A DNA stretch of 64,000 bases from Pseudorasbora parva. Taxonomy: Eukaryota > Chordata > Actinopteri > Cypriniformes > Gobionidae. The translations under genes were made by a program, and so were the position numbers. Shown here piece after piece: positions 1 to 12,815 of the stretch (positions are counted from its first letter, which is position 1; every line of letters starts with the position of its first letter). The notes under the pieces were generated by a model. It saw only the letters and a list, made by a program, of their open reading frames with translations, searched no databases and had not been told where the DNA came from. The DNA lies in the NCBI RefSeq assembly GCF_024679245.1, contig NC_090177.1:21093950-21157949 (forward strand), read 5' to 3'.

Positions 1-130
1 AATAATTGAAGCTATTAGAGATGCAAAGGGCGGCCTACTCCATATTAAACCCTACGGATTAAGAATGGGATGCCATTAAAGTTCATGTGCATGTAAAGGC
101 ACGCATCCCAAAACTTTTGGCAGTATAGTG
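1..130. mobile_element. Tc1-like transposon terminus
   Basis: The stretch ends CCCAAAACTTTTGGCAGTAT followed by AGTGTA, the terminal-repeat style of fish Tc1 elements, and the preceding text (GAAGCTATTAGAGATGCAAA) resembles their 3' region. The rest of the element lies before the window. Confidence 0.65.
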
Positions 131-893
131 TATGTTGTCAACCTGTGTACTTACATTATCCCAATCGGTTTCAACAATGCTTTAATCCAGAGAAATCAAC
201 TATTTTAACCAGTGTTACAGACCTTGTCCTTGCGTTGCCTGTGAACTTGCTACACTGTTTGAATCACTTGTTTTCTTGATTCATCACAATAACGTTTTAC
301 CATGCCTCAGAGACAACACGATTTTGTCAAATGTATAACATAGCATAGTCAGTGAGAGCTTTCTCCATAATACTGTTGCATGTCATTTAGCCGTCCTGAT
401 TTTATTAATATGATTTTCTTATATTGGTCTCTCATACCAGCCACCTAACGATCGCACAGAGTAACGCTGTCACAACGTTCAACACACTAAAATGGATTGA
501 GTATGATTGTTTTAACAATGTAAAACAGCGCTGCATTACCCCACACACGCAACAAAAAGAGCAGAAGTGGCCCACTGCAGCATAAGCATATTAAAAGCTC
601 AGAGACCGTTAATAACGTTAGAACGTTAATAAAACTTTAATACTTTTGCTCATTCATGAACATGATTTATGCCCAAGTTCGTCAGAGTAGGCTACTTTCC
701 ATCGGCTGTGGAGGTAAAGAGTCAAGACTACAACTCCCGTGATTCCGCACTCATTCACGGCATCATCAAGCTTTTGTTTTGAATGAGCGACCTCTAGCAG
801 TGGAAATTAGATACTACGTCTTTAATGGAGTACTTTTATTATTCATTTATTTTTTAAAGCTTTACGGTAATACTCTAAAATAAAAAATGTCAT
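131..893. other. Intergenic, nothing recognised
   Basis: AT-rich unique-looking DNA. No ORF with family resemblance and no clear repeat termini. Confidence 0.5.
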
Positions 894-896
894 TTA

Positions 897-1509
897 GGCC
901 CCGTCCACACGGAGACGCGTTTAGCTGTATACGCATACATTTTGTACCGTATCAGTGTTTCGTCCACACGGATCCGGCGTTTTAGAAGCATGAATCCGAT
1001 ATTTTGGGAACAGGGTCCCAAAGTGGGTAAATCTGACAACGATCATCTTCCATTTTCGTGTGTACAGCGAATCCGTATATTTTCTGAAACGGTGATGTCA
1101 TCACACTACATCCAGCACGGTGAAAGAGTTAAGGGATACGACTACGGGCACCGGGCATGCGCACATCAATATCGCGTCATTTAATCAACGTATCTGCATT
1201 ATTGTAAGGGTATGTTTTGGGTTAGGGTAGGCGTAGGCATTAATAAAACACATCTGTTAAGTAGCAAATGTATTTATTGTTATTTTATTGTGAGATTTTG
1301 CCTCACCTCAGACCACTGCTATACCCCTGCTAGCCACAACTCTTCTACTCCGTTTTTAGTGTATTTCTGTGGCAGAATTACAGCGCCACACTCTGGCCTG
1401 GCATGCAAACTACATCATTTTTAGTCAGTTTCGGTAATCTCGTGTGGACGCAGATATTTCTTGAAAAAAGATCGGATTGGGAAACTGCTGGCTTCGTGTG
1501 GACGGGGCC
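897..1509. mobile_element. Harbinger-like MITE with TTA target duplication
   Basis: Begins GGCCCCGTCCACACG and ends with its reverse complement CGTGTGGACGGGGCC. It is flanked by TTA at 894-896 and 1510-1512, the 3-bp TWA duplication typical of PIF/Harbinger. A second internal CGTCCACACGGATCC follows the left end. No transposase, so non-autonomous. Confidence 0.8.
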
Positions 1510-1590
1510 TTAGACTCAAATTTATGTCCAGATATTTATTTAGTTGGTGACTATAATGATTATTCATATATTAATTATTCATGATTATTA

Positions 1591-1749
1591 GACACCTAAC
1601 ACGTGTTGCTCCCGACAAGCTGGATGACGCCGTGCATGGCAGACACCGCTGTCGGTGTATGAATGGGTGAATGTATGGCAATATGTAAAGCACTTTGGAT
1701 GGCCATAGGGTCTGTTGAAAGCGCTATATAAATGCAGTCCATTTACCAT
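1591..1749 (+). mobile_element. SINE fragment (tail only)
   Basis: Matches the 3' two-thirds of the SINE at 20811-21074 (ACACCTAAC, GGTGTATGAATGGGTGAATG, GCTATATAAATGCAGTCC, ending at ATTTACCATT) and lacks the tRNA-like head, as in 5' truncation. Confidence 0.75.
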
Positions 1750-2501
1750 TTATAACTTTCCACACCCATTGTGAATGAATGTTTACTATGTACCCAAGTC
1801 CAATGAATTAAGACATTGCAAGCGAAATGATGTCATTCCTGTTTATTTTGAGGTACTTCCATTTATAGTCACTATATAAATGCAATGTGTTTCAACAACT
1901 GTTTCTTAAGAGTTTGACACACAAAAAATAACACAAAACAGTGCCAGGAGCAGAAAGCAGTAACTTAAGAAACTACATAAATATTGTTAATTGTGTTACA
2001 TTTGTGTTACAGTATGTAATGAATAGTAGAAACAAATCTTTTTTGACCTCATTCAACTGTAGTGGTCATTGTTTAAAAAAAATTAAAATTGAGCCATCCA
2101 TGTCATTGGCTGTAACAAAAAGGCTATATTTGGTACTTTATAGTATACAGTAGCTCAACATGAGATTGAACTCTTTAGTTTAAGTTTAGGTTGGAAAAAT
2201 ATCAAAAACGCCTGTGCTTCTGTTCAACCTCTGCAAGGAAAAACTACTTTCCCTCACTCAGCGCTGTGAATGAATACAGTCCCTGACAGATTCGTCCCAT
2301 TTAGTGGTGTTCGCAAAGGCAGTGTCTTCTCCATCTATCTCTTAGGCACTCAACAGCATGCAACGGGTGGACGTCCACCTTAATGGCAGTCTATGAGAGG
2401 ATTCCTTCACTGCTGCCCCATGAGCAAAGATGAGGAGAATTTTGATGAGAAAAGGAGAGAACTCCTCAGCTTTCCTCTCTCCTCCGGGTCATTCTCGATC
2501 T
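1750..2501 (-). other. Probable pkig 3' UTR and flank
   Basis: Follows the pkig stop. Contains a minus-strand AATAAA at 1847-1842. Nothing else recognised. Confidence 0.4.
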
Positions 2502-2584
2502 TTATGATGGTCCCTCTGTCCCCTGATTGTCCTGGCTCCCGGAGGCCTCTGCATCAGGGGCTGGAGATCCAGAAGCATCTCCCT
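2502..2584 (-). CDS. pkig: pkig terminal coding exon
   Basis: The acceptor is CTTGTAG/AGGGAG. Twenty-seven residues follow, beginning EGDASGSPAP and ending GTEGPS, then TAA at 2504-2502. The phase agrees with the upstream donor, and the composition matches PKI C-termini. The 3' UTR continues to lower coordinates; a minus-strand AATAAA at 1847-1842 is a possible poly(A) signal. Confidence 0.88.
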
Positions 2585-4532
2585 CTACAAGACACAGATG
2601 AGACAACGTAATGCCACAACATTACATGTGCGCATCTCCAGCTACACATTCTTGACAGGGTCCTCATGGTCATGGGAAAGTCTCAGGTTATTTCAGTGAT
2701 AAAATGGTGCCAAGAATGTGAACTAAGGAAATTGGGTCAAATAGAGACAGATGCAGCTCTTATTTCAGTAGGAAAGAGTTGAAAAGTTCCCATACGAATA
2801 GGAAACGGTCAAGGAAGCGGTAATTGTTGAGAGGGCAGATAATAAATCTTCGTCACCAAGTGTGTGTGTGTTCAATCTGGACACTGAACTCACAGAGTCG
2901 TGTCCTGGATAAAGTAAGGGACATTTTGAAAGAAAGGCCAGTGAAATACTGTGGTTCACATCCTCTTTTTTTAAAAGACGATTGTAATGCGTTCATGTAT
3001 CACAGTCTTATCGTATTCACAAAGCAAGTCTTTAAAGGGGCCATAAGGATGCAGTGTTGCATAATAAATATGACCGTATAGACCACTGGCAGTCAAGAGA
3101 CATCATCAGTTCTTTTATCACATGAGCCGCGCTGGTTGTGCAGAATTACTAACACAAATTACTGTCAGAATATTTAAAAAGGGGTTTTGAAAGTATTAGT
3201 GTGTACATAGTGTTAAAGTTTTAGTTAAGGTTAGCTTTCATAGCATAGCCACTTTATAGTTTTCACTTTTACATCATTTCTTGTTTTCATTACAAGAAGA
3301 ATTTCAGTGTAAAATTGTATAGATGATCGAATAGATAGAAGAAAGAGGACCAATGACAACTCTCCATGCAAATAAATGCAAGATAGATGATATCATTTCT
3401 GTCTGTTACATTGGCTTAGATTTAAATGGTGAACATTCGAACAACAATAAAAGAGTTTAATCTCACATTTCTTCAAAGTAATCCGTTAGTATAAAACCAC
3501 CATATAATAGCCTAGATGCAAAGACTGCAATTTTCTAGGCGATTTCCGTTTTTTTTTTTTGTGTGACCTGTTGATACAGACTTTTGTTGATTCCTATTTT
3601 TCTTTCTAAGAACTATAATTGACAGCATATACAGTACAAACAATGTATAACTTCAATGCAAAATTTAATTTTCGTTAAAAAAAGGGTTATGAAAAAGTAA
3701 TAAAATAAGAACAAAAACAAATTGCAAACAATAGGACAAATAAATACAATACAATACAATACAATAAAGAGAGATATGAAAAACACGGCTTTATGGCTTT
3801 CAAGTGGGTCTAACAGTAGGTTAGTGTTCAGGTAAGAAAAACTGCAGAAATTAAAGTAATCAATGTAAAATAACACTGGATCATCTTCATTTTTAAAATG
3901 AAATAAGATTATTTTATTTAAGATTAATGTTTACCATTAAAGAGCCGACAGTGTATTACTTTGTCTTTTGTTCTTCGATTAAAGAGTTCATGCAATATAC
4001 TGTTACACAACATGTGTTTTCTCCCAAGTATTAACGTTCCAAAACCAAAGGACCAGGTATACTTCATTTTCCACGTTTCGCTCCGTCCTGAGCACATTTG
4101 AGTGCACAGGCTTTTTAAAGTATACTCCTTTGGCTGTGACCATGGTGGATTTCATTTTCTCAAGTCACTCGCACATATGCTGTTGTACGCACACACACGG
4201 ATAGGGTGTGTCCCATGACAAATATGATGTCATACGGACAGTATGTGGACAGCCAAAGTATACTTTGGGGTTGACTTTAACTGAATACATGCCAAGATGG
4301 GCATTTTGACGTTTTGTATGCATTTGACAGTACGCAGTAAGCCACTAATTTTGGTACTTTGGTACTGTGTGTGTGACATACCTGCAGTTTTCAGGTCCAT
4401 CTGAGCCATGTCTTTGGTTAGTTCACTGGTCCCCGCCACTGCTCCCTCTCCTTTAATGTCTGGCACTGCGTTCCTGCGACCTGTACGATCACAGTTTATG
4501 AACTCTGAATATGACGCCTCAACGTCCATCAT
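2502..4532 (-). CDS. pkig: cAMP-dependent protein kinase inhibitor gamma (PKI-gamma)
   Basis: Coding join, minus strand: 4532-4382 and 2584-2502 (234 nt, 77 aa; the human protein has a similar length of about 76). The protein binds the free catalytic subunit of PKA as a pseudosubstrate and helps export it from the nucleus. Seen in the sequence: MMDVEASYSEFI opens the protein, as in PKI-gamma. The pseudosubstrate RTGRRNAVPDI lies at residues 16-26, with the two arginines at 19-20 followed by Asn-Ala instead of a phosphorylatable Ser. A leucine/methionine-spaced stretch at about 37-48 (SELTKDMAQMDL) fits the nuclear export signal. The C-terminal exon is acidic and rich in Gly/Ser/Pro and ends QGTEGPS. 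Both splice sites are canonical and the phase-1 junction joins to GAG. The second exon is too short to appear as an ORF. Assignment is secure from motif and synteny. Confidence 0.93.
2585..4381 (-). other. pkig intron between the coding exons
   Basis: 1.8 kb, AT-rich, with a T run near 3550 and an (ATACA)n-like patch at about 3746-3765. No repeat family identified. Confidence 0.8.
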
Positions 4533-4560
4533 CTGCTCACAAATTGCCCTCTCATTACAC
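4382..4560 (-). other. pkig: pkig exon with start codon (28 nt leader + coding 4532-4382)
   Basis: The exon probably begins at 4560, after a long pyrimidine tract ending in TTTCAG. The weaker AG just before ATGATG is less likely to be the acceptor. The donor is CTGCAG/gtatg at 4382/4381. The exon carries the pseudosubstrate site. The 28 nt leader contains a short ATG-initiated uORF whose TGA overlaps the main ATGATG start. Confidence 0.85.
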
Positions 4561-5834
4561 CTGAAAAAAACAAAAAGACAGACAAACAGGTATAACATTT
4601 ACTGTCAAGAAAGAAAGAAACCAAGCGTTTGACTAAAAACCTCTTTTGAATAACTCTATTTTATAAACACTGGAAAGGGAAAACCTGACAGAGAAAAGCT
4701 GTGAAACTCTCAGTTCAGTAATGCCCATGACAGAACACGCCGTCTGATGAATTGGAGTAATTATTACTTCAGGGGCTCTATTTCAACGCTGAAGTTAATA
4801 GATTCAGCCAATGAACTCATTTCATGGCCTAATTATATAAGAAAGCTAAAAGCATTCATCCAACCCTGGATGCATTCGTCATTCTTTTCATGCTTGTTTA
4901 CACTCAGGGTTTTCTTGCGAGTATCAGTTCAAGCTTCCAAATGGAGCCTTATTGGCACGCAAATAAGAGATAAAACCCAAAGCGATCGATTAGACACTTT
5001 TTGGAGCTCATTAAACTGCTTTCAGAAGGAGAGTCATGGGTGGGCATTATGCTGAGAGAGGAATCCTCCTGGAGAATGCATCCAAACACATTAGCTACTC
5101 GCTCAATGAGTCAACATGAAATCCAAAAAAATGACCCTATTATTTTTAACCAATGCTGCTGATAACGTCTCAAAAGTAACACTCATTACTTCTTAATTTG
5201 ACACCATTATATACAAGGTTTAAGTTCTACCTCTAGTTTTATGTTCTGCAAACTTAAAAATAATGTTAAAAATATCTTCAGTAATTTAACAGCAAGGTCA
5301 ATGAAAAAGGGGGGAAAATATAGGTATATGTTTACTGCCCAGCCAAAAAAAAAAAAAAAAAGTCACTGTTTGGATTTAAATTGGCAAATGTTTAAGAGTC
5401 AATGATTGGATCATTATTGCAGTGTTTTTGTGTTTCTAGCATGTTACATGTTTTGCAACAGTTTTTCCAACCCTAATTGATGGCGTGTGTAGCTCTTCAT
5501 TTCATAATAAACCTTGTAGGAAGACACATTATGGACATATTCCAGGATGAAAAATGTCAAAATTCATCAGTCTCAAACTGTGAAAGAATGGTTGGGAGGG
5601 AAGATGAAGGATCACATGAATTGGCACCTCAGAGTCTTAAATTCATTGAAAGTCTTTGGGATGTGCTGGAGAAGACTTTACAGAGTTCTGGACTCTTGCA
5701 TTGTCAATACAAGATCTGGACCAAAAATGTATGCACCTCTTTATGGTATATAATAGGATTACAGCATTTATTTTCATCAAGAGGTGCATTCATTTTTGGT
5801 CAAGATCATGTATTGACAATATAAAACGTCATTT

Positions 5835-6115
5835 ATTCCTGTGATGCAAAGATGAATTTTCAGCATCATTACTCCAGTCTTCAGTGTCACATTATCCTTC
5901 AGAAATCATTCTAATATGCTGATTTGGTGCTAAAGGAAAGATTTCTTATTATCGTCAATGCTGAAAACAGTGATGCTTAATATTTTTTAAAATTGAATGT
6001 TCAAAAGAATAGTATTTATTAGATGTTTTACTGTCCCTTTTGTTACATTTCTTTCTTACATTTCTTTGATTCATCCTTGCTGAATAAAGGTATTAATGTA
6101 TTTAAAAATTAATAC
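5835..6115 (+). repeat. Cyprinid-type dispersed repeat (family A)
   Basis: Reads CCTGTGATGCAAAGATGAATT, TTCAGTGTCACATTATCCTTC, AGAAATCATTCTAATATGC and ends TCCTTGCTGAATAAAGG. The same order of blocks recurs on either strand in copies near 8.4, 52.8, 55.9, 57.8, 58.1 and 58.5 kb. I do not know its class. Confidence 0.7.
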
Positions 6116-6189
6116 TGATAGCAAAATGTTTATGCTTACATAAGTCACAAGTCAACAAGTCATCATAAACCCCAAATTAATGCTGCAAC

Positions 6190-6774
6190 CAGTGTTGGGG
6201 AAAGTTACTTTGAAAAGTAATGCATTACAGTATTGAGTTACTCCCTTAAAAGTAACTAATTGTGTTACCTAGTTACTTTTGAAGAAAAAGTAATGTGTTA
6301 CATTACTTTTGCATACTTTTTCACCTGGGCTGGGCTATATATATATCATAAGCCTCAGGTAATACTTACCCAATAAAAACTAAAAAGTATTTTTCGCATA
6401 TGGTTTACTGAATCATTAAAAGGTCAGCAGCAAGTACATTGGTCAATAAAGTGAGATTAAAGGCATACAAATATTTGATTTGTTTAACATATTTAATTAT
6501 TGGAGATTTGCCTAGTATTCGGATTTTGCATTTCACAGATTTTATTAATTGAGGAATACTGAATTGTGTTTTTTTTTTTTGTGCCAATGAGATTAGTAAA
6601 TGCACACTCACATTTAGCCTAGAACTACAATCATAACCATCATGTTTACACATGATGACTCCACACTTACGTCAGTCAATAAATGGAAAAAACAAAGTAA
6701 CTTGCGTTACTTATTTGAAAAAGTAATCTGATTACATAACACAAGTTACTTGTAATGAAATAGCCCCAAAACTG
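6190..6774. mobile_element. hAT-type non-autonomous element
   Basis: Starts CAGTGTTGGGGAAAGTTAC and ends GCCCCAAAACTG; both ends are rich in mirrored AGTAACT/AGTTACT blocks. Flanks GCTGCAAC (6182-6189) and ACTGCAAC (6775-6782) form an 8-bp duplication with one mismatch, as expected for hAT. No transposase. Confidence 0.8.
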
Positions 6775-8404
6775 ACTGCAACAGTTCTTAACACATTCCT
6801 ATTTTTATCCTTCAGTTCATGATACTCAAAAATAGTCAATTTATTTCATCTCTGAAATGTCTTTTTCATCTGACAGTGACAACCGCTTGCGATTTAGAGG
6901 CCATTTTTCAAGATCCAATCAATTCATGATGGATAAAATCAAGTTCTGTCCTTCATTTTCATCTCATCGCACATCCTGTTTCACTCGAAGGTGCGTCACT
7001 TTGGGCTGTAAATACTAAATGTGCAAGTTGTGACTCTAAATGCCACTCTGAATTTGTACAGCTGGTCTGTCTGAAGAGATGGAACAACAGAAGAGAATTA
7101 GAAGGGATATTCCAGAGGAATGTGAGAGGGCGAGGGAAAGACGGCAAATACAAAATAAATGCAATGCTATTTGTTGGAAGCAGTGGGGGAGGTGTGAGGG
7201 AGCAACAGGCAGAGAAAATTACAGGGTATAAATCACAGTGCTGGTCTTCACTGCTCATCCTTCCTTTCTGCATCTCTCCTTCCCTCAAATCACCCCTTTC
7301 CATCCCTGTATTTCTCTTTTCATCCTTCAACCCTCCTCTTTTTTCCTCCTTCTTTTTATAGTTCTATCACCCTTTCTATTATTCTCAAATGCTTCAGTAG
7401 CGCTGAGCAAATCAGGGGTGTAGGAACAATCTGAAAAGTGGGAGGAACTTTAACTTGAAAAGTAATGATTATATCCCAAAGTGTGGGGAGTTGAACAGAG
7501 ATTTCTGCAAAAGACCAAAGGATGTCCATGGATGTCAAAATGTGTTGCAATAGAAGTTAACTTTTGGACTCCACTTATCAAGGGGTCAAAATTCAGCTGG
7601 TTCAGTTCAAACAGCCTGCTAGATAAATGTAACCTCACTATCTGATTCCAAAAAGCCATCCATTGATGGTCATTTGAAAGTAGCCATGTATTATTTAGCA
7701 TAATCTCCTTTACCCTAAGGAAGCCGTTCAAGGAAGCTCCACATGGCTATGGTTTACATAATTTAGCATCACAATGAAGAGAGGATCTGCAGTGTTTTCC
7801 ATCATATCACAGCCTGTGCATATTCAACACCGGCCACTGTGTGTTTTAGCAGGCTGAGTCATTACACATAACGTCTGCCAGCACCAGCATGTCAGTTACC
7901 CGATACTCCCGAGTCCCAGCCTCATTTTCGGCAAGGACCTTGAGAAGCGCGAGCCGATTTCACCTTCATGCAAACTTTGCTGGCATGTTCTCCAAATATA
8001 AACCGGTTTCCACAGCATCTATAATTACTAGCACTCACATGTCGTAATGTGACTTAGGTAGATAGGTTATTTTTTATTGATGTGACCCAAGTGAGTAAAA
8101 GGTCAGGCTGGGGTCACAGCAGCTGAAGAAGAATTTGGAACAGTGGCCTGCAGAGAGCTCGACTCCCAGAGACGAGAAAAACTAATGAAAGTGTCACACA
8201 AAGTGCATGAGGCTTTGAAAGAGAATCTTCCCCAACAAAACATCCCAAGTTTATGTCTGCCAACAGAGTAATATTACTGGGACGCCAAATTGAATTGTAA
8301 AAAGGTTTGCCCATCACCCAAAAGCATGAGAATACACACTAGAGTATGAAAGTGAAAAAGTATCATGGTTTCCACTTTAAAATATAAAGCGGTTATCAAA
8401 ATAA

Positions 8405-8545
8405 TAAGAAAATGTTTCTAACACAGTAAATCAGCATATTAGAACTATTTTTGAAGGGTCATGTGACACTGAAGACTAAGGTAATGATGCTGAAAAAAAT
8501 GATATATTAACATGTTAATATATTTTAAAATATTAACAAATATAT
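8405..8545 (-). repeat. Dispersed repeat family A, partial
   Basis: Reverse-strand copy: AATCAGCATATTAGAA, GGTCATGTGACACTGAAG, ATGATGCTGAAAA. Confidence 0.6.
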
Positions 8546-10928
8546 TAACAAATAAAAAAACTTTACTTTAAATTGTAATAATTTACTAGAATGTACATTT
8601 TTGGTGCTTGCAGTGCCAAAATTCAGCTCTGGTAGTCCCTACTGTGATAAATGTGAGTGCAAGAGAGCCGAAACAAAGATGATACACAGGACAACTTTTT
8701 AACAATATTACTGGGCAATGTTGCCGTCGATGGGCAACCAGGTGAGACACGGCCGATCTTAAGTATCCCAGATAGAAATTTGTTGTCCATTCTCAAAGGG
8801 AAAGTGTCCAACAACATTGCTCAAAAAAGTTGCTGTGTGTGTAAGAAAGTGCCAGTTGAGATTCACATTTATGAATCAAACCAATGGCTATGGGATTTTT
8901 CTGCCCAGCTTTTTTGTCTGTCTTGTAAACATTCTAGGGCCAATCTCTTAGAAAAGTCATAACGCACCTCTCCTCAATAAGCTGGTCGATTTGACACCTC
9001 GATCATGGGTCTATGAAAAACAGTGCCGGATGAGTTATGTGGCGTTCCCCTGGGATCTTGACTTTTAGGCTACCCCTCGGAACTCCAGCCTTAAGTAAAA
9101 GTTTCTATCTTTAGCGAGTTTATCTGGTAACCGGGGGCTGTTGTTTTGCTTGGCTGAAATGTACAGTGTTCCGTTACTTTCCATTAACTCTCCCAAATTT
9201 CATTACAATAAAGTTACACTATGGCTCACTAAAGGTCATTTTTTATATGGTTTCCCTTGCATGTGGCCCATCTAAAGGAACCAAATCTTTTATTTGCAGA
9301 TGGCATCACAAGAGGAAGGGAACAGGAGTCAACAGCAGCTGTGGGCAGCGTCAGAGGACAAATGACGCAGGTGTGGGAGCGCGAGTGTGTTTGTGTGCAA
9401 ATCCCTGAATATCACCAAAAACCCTCACATAGCAGAGGGAAAATGGCAGTTCACCCTTAGCCTGCAGTCCTCGTGGGATCAAGAACAAGAGCCTTACAAA
9501 AACACCAACTTGAACACTGACATGTTTATCATTTACATGAGTTCTGCGTCGCCAGCAAGCCTAAACATATGACAAATTCAGGTTTAGTCTTTATTTAAAT
9601 AAAACAACAAAGCAGAAAAGCAGTGAAAGAGAAAGTCTTGCTTTCACTCTCACTAGATGTTTGGATATGTCCAGTGTCTAAACAGTCTGCACAGCCCACT
9701 GGGTACATAAACTCATTGCTCATTTCCATATTTGGACAAATCATGAGATATTAGGATCATGAGAATGAAATCCAGCCATTCAGTCTGCCGACTAGATCTT
9801 CACTCAAAATCAGAGGCAACCACTGGTCCATTAACACTAAGAGCACTGCCTACATTTAAAAATATTTTTCATACTTAGCAACTTCCATGCACAACTACTC
9901 CTGTATGTGGAAGGTTAGCCAAGTCAAATCAGAGCAGAAATCATTTACATATACAAGTCTTAAAGGTATAGCATGCAGACTGTATAAAAGTATAATATGC
10001 TTAAAAGAGTGACAAATGAGGACATCAGTAAAAATATGGACACTGGTCTTTCAGAAATGATGTCTCTTCTCTCAATTAATGAAGCCTGCGTCACTCTGCC
10101 GGGTTCTTGAAAAACACCATATATGGCCCTTTGGTAAAATTATCCGTCTTAATTATCAACATTACGGCTGTGATGGAAAGACATTCTAGACCACAAATAG
10201 CACCATTCACTATCCTCGGGAGGGAACGACACTTCCATGAAATGCAAAGTGTTCAGACAGAGACTCGGGAATGCACGCTCAAAGGGAAATAAAATGACTC
10301 TGAGGTTAGTATCATTACACCGGACCACAAGCTAATACATTTTATGGACAAATATGACCATCTCCAATATTTATGTGGCTTTCAAAATGTAGAAAACAAC
10401 AGGAATACTGAGTGAGTCTCTGGTGCTCTCTAGTCCATCAAATCGGTCACAGGGTGTGTCAATATGCCTAAGCAATTACATGGATGGTTTAAATACTTTT
10501 TGCTCATAACTGCTTGACTTCATCCATCAGTCCCTGGCTTGAAAGTGTATGCGGCCACTCTCAGCAAACTGTTCAGTCAATAAAGAGCCTCTTCCGTATA
10601 GGCCGGAACTGGATAAGGAAGATGGGACCCTTGAGACAAGAAACCCTTACTCCTCAAAAGGCAGTAGATGAACCGTAAAATGCAGGAGATGTAGGCCACA
10701 TTTACAGTGCAGGTCTTGATGCCCAATTCCAATTTGTTAACAATATCAGACTTTTTACATCTTTAAAAAGTTATCCATATCTGACATCAGCATTTACACA
10801 CACTTGGTGAAACAACCCAAGGTAAGACGTACTGACCCAGAAAAACTTAGGTTGAAAAGTAAGTAAAAACGGTGTGATTTGCAAAGCAAGCAGACTAAAT
10901 GATAATACAAGCTTTTGCTTTCTGCGTA

Positions 10929-11010
10929 GGGGTGTAACGGTATATCGTTAAACGGTATATTGCGATATAAATACGTGATGATGTATTGTTGATGGAAACG
11001 ATATGATTCA
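10929..11010. mobile_element. Truncated hAT-like terminus
   Basis: TAGGGGTGTAACGGTATATCG looks like the terminus of a common fish hAT group. No matching right end is seen nearby. Confidence 0.35.
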
Positions 11011-11687
11011 TGATATAGTGTTTAATCCAAGGCTCAACTTGCTGTAGTAGGCCTATTTAAGATATAATTCACCCAAACCTACAAATGTAGGCTACCACAA
11101 ATGTAAATTATGTCATGTACTCACCATCATGTCGTTTTTCATTAAACTTCCAAATACAAATGAAGATATTCTTTATGAAACCCTAGGTATTTCTGTTCCT
11201 CCATTTTTAAAGTCCATGCATTCCTCTCAAACTTAAAATGTCTAATAAATATCATAAAGGAATTGTAAAATAACTAATAGAGTGGTCTAATCTAAATCTT
11301 CTGAAGCATTCAAGTCTTCAGAAGAGACAATGGCTTAATATGAATATAACACGTGGTGCATACTATAGTAAACAAGGACGTTCAAATGATTGTGTGACGT
11401 CCGAAAACAATAGAGGGAGTAAATGCAGAATTAACATTCTAGGATGAGCTAAACATTTACAGTTTGAACACGCAAACATCATTTAAATCACCAGATCACA
11501 TTTAGTTTTAGTAGCATGATTATTCGAAGCATTTTAGTTTATTCTAGAGCATTAATAGCGGGAGAGGCTGGACACAGTGAGCACTGGGAGAGAATAATGC
11601 CTGCATTGAAAGCGCGAGTAATGCATGAGGGGAGGGAAAAATGAAAGTTTACAAAGTTTCAATGACATTATTACATTAAACGACTAT

Positions 11688-12815
11688 ACACTCACCTAAA
11701 GGATTATTAGGAACACCATACTAATACTGTGTTTGAGCTCCTTTCGCCTTCAGAACTGCCTTAATTCTACGTGGCATTGATTCATCAAGGTGCTGAAAGC
11801 ATTCTTTAGAAATGTTGGCCCATATTGATAGGATAGCATCTTGCAGTTGACGGAAATTTGTGGGATGCACATCCAGGGCACGAAGCTCCCGTTCCACCAC
11901 ATCCCAAAGATGCTCTATTGGGTTGAGATCTGGTGAATGTGGGGGCCATTTTAGTACAGTGAAATCATGAAAAGACTCTAGAAACAAATTTGAAATAGAC
12001 TCCATTTTATATAGTGCTTTTAACAGATCCTATAGACATCCAAAGCGCTTTACATTTTTGCCTCACATTCACCCATTCATACACCGACGGCAATGTCAGC
12101 CATGTAAGGCATCATCCAGCTAGTTGGGAGCAGCAGGGGTTAGGTGTCTTGCTCATGGACACCTCGACACTTGGTCAGGTGGAACTGGGGATTGAACTAC
12201 CAACCTTCTGGTTTGTAGACAACCTACATGAATCACTGAGTCCCTGCCACCCCGAAATGATTCGAGCTTTGTGACATGATGAATTATCCTACTGGAAGTA
12301 GCCATCAGGCAAGACTCATCAGACCAGGCAGCATTTTTCCAGTCTTCAACTGTCCAATTTTGGTGAGCTTGTGCAAATTGTAGCCTCTTTTTCCTATTTG
12401 TAGTTGAGATGAGTGGTACCTGGTGGGGTCGTCTGCTGTGTTAATGGGTGGGTATTTCAGTCAAAGTTGCTCTTTTATCAGCTTGAATCATTCGGCACAT
12501 TCTCCTCTGACCTCTAGCATCAACAAGGCATTTTCACCCACAGGACTGCCGCATACTGGATGTTTTTCCCTTTTCACACCATTTTTTTGTAAACCCTAGA
12601 TTCGTGGTTGTGCGTGAAAATCCCAGTAACTGAGCAGATTGTGAAATACTCAGACCGGCCCGTCTGGCACCAACAACCACGCCAAGCTCAAAATTGCTTA
12701 AATTACCTTTCTTTCCCATTCTGACATTCATTTTGGAGTTTAGGAGATTGTCTTGACCAGGACCAAACCCCTAAACGCATTAGAGCAACTGCCATGTGAT
12801 TGGTTGATTAATGAA
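11688..12815 (-). pseudogene. Tc1-like transposon with broken transposase
   Basis: The left end is CACTCACCTAAAGGATTATT after TA. On the minus strand, 12731-12534 encodes the N-terminal helix-turn-helix (GVVVGARRAGLSISQSAQLL), and 12005-11721 the C-terminal catalytic part with WPPHSPDLNPIEHLWD. The middle is frame-damaged and split by a SINE at 11997-12253. No right terminal repeat is found, so the element is also truncated there. Inactive. Confidence 0.85.
11997..12253 (-). mobile_element. tRNA-derived SINE inserted in the Tc1 transposase
   Basis: Reverse-oriented copy of the SINE at 20811. Flanked by GAAAT at 11992-11996 and 12254-12258. Removing the insert and one GAAAT brings the transposase frame back into register (KARIISNLFLE), confirming the insertion boundary. 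Confidence 0.85.

Noticed and set aside
2824..3081. 85-codon plus-strand ORF
   Set aside because: Within the pkig intron, no homology, composition like non-coding flank.
4408..4632. Plus-strand ORF across the pkig exon
   Set aside because: Mirror of the coding strand of pkig.
7238..7423. Hydrophobic ORF in a pyrimidine-rich tract
   Set aside because: The Phe/Leu/Ser/Pro bias comes from CT-rich sequence and frames are open on both strands.
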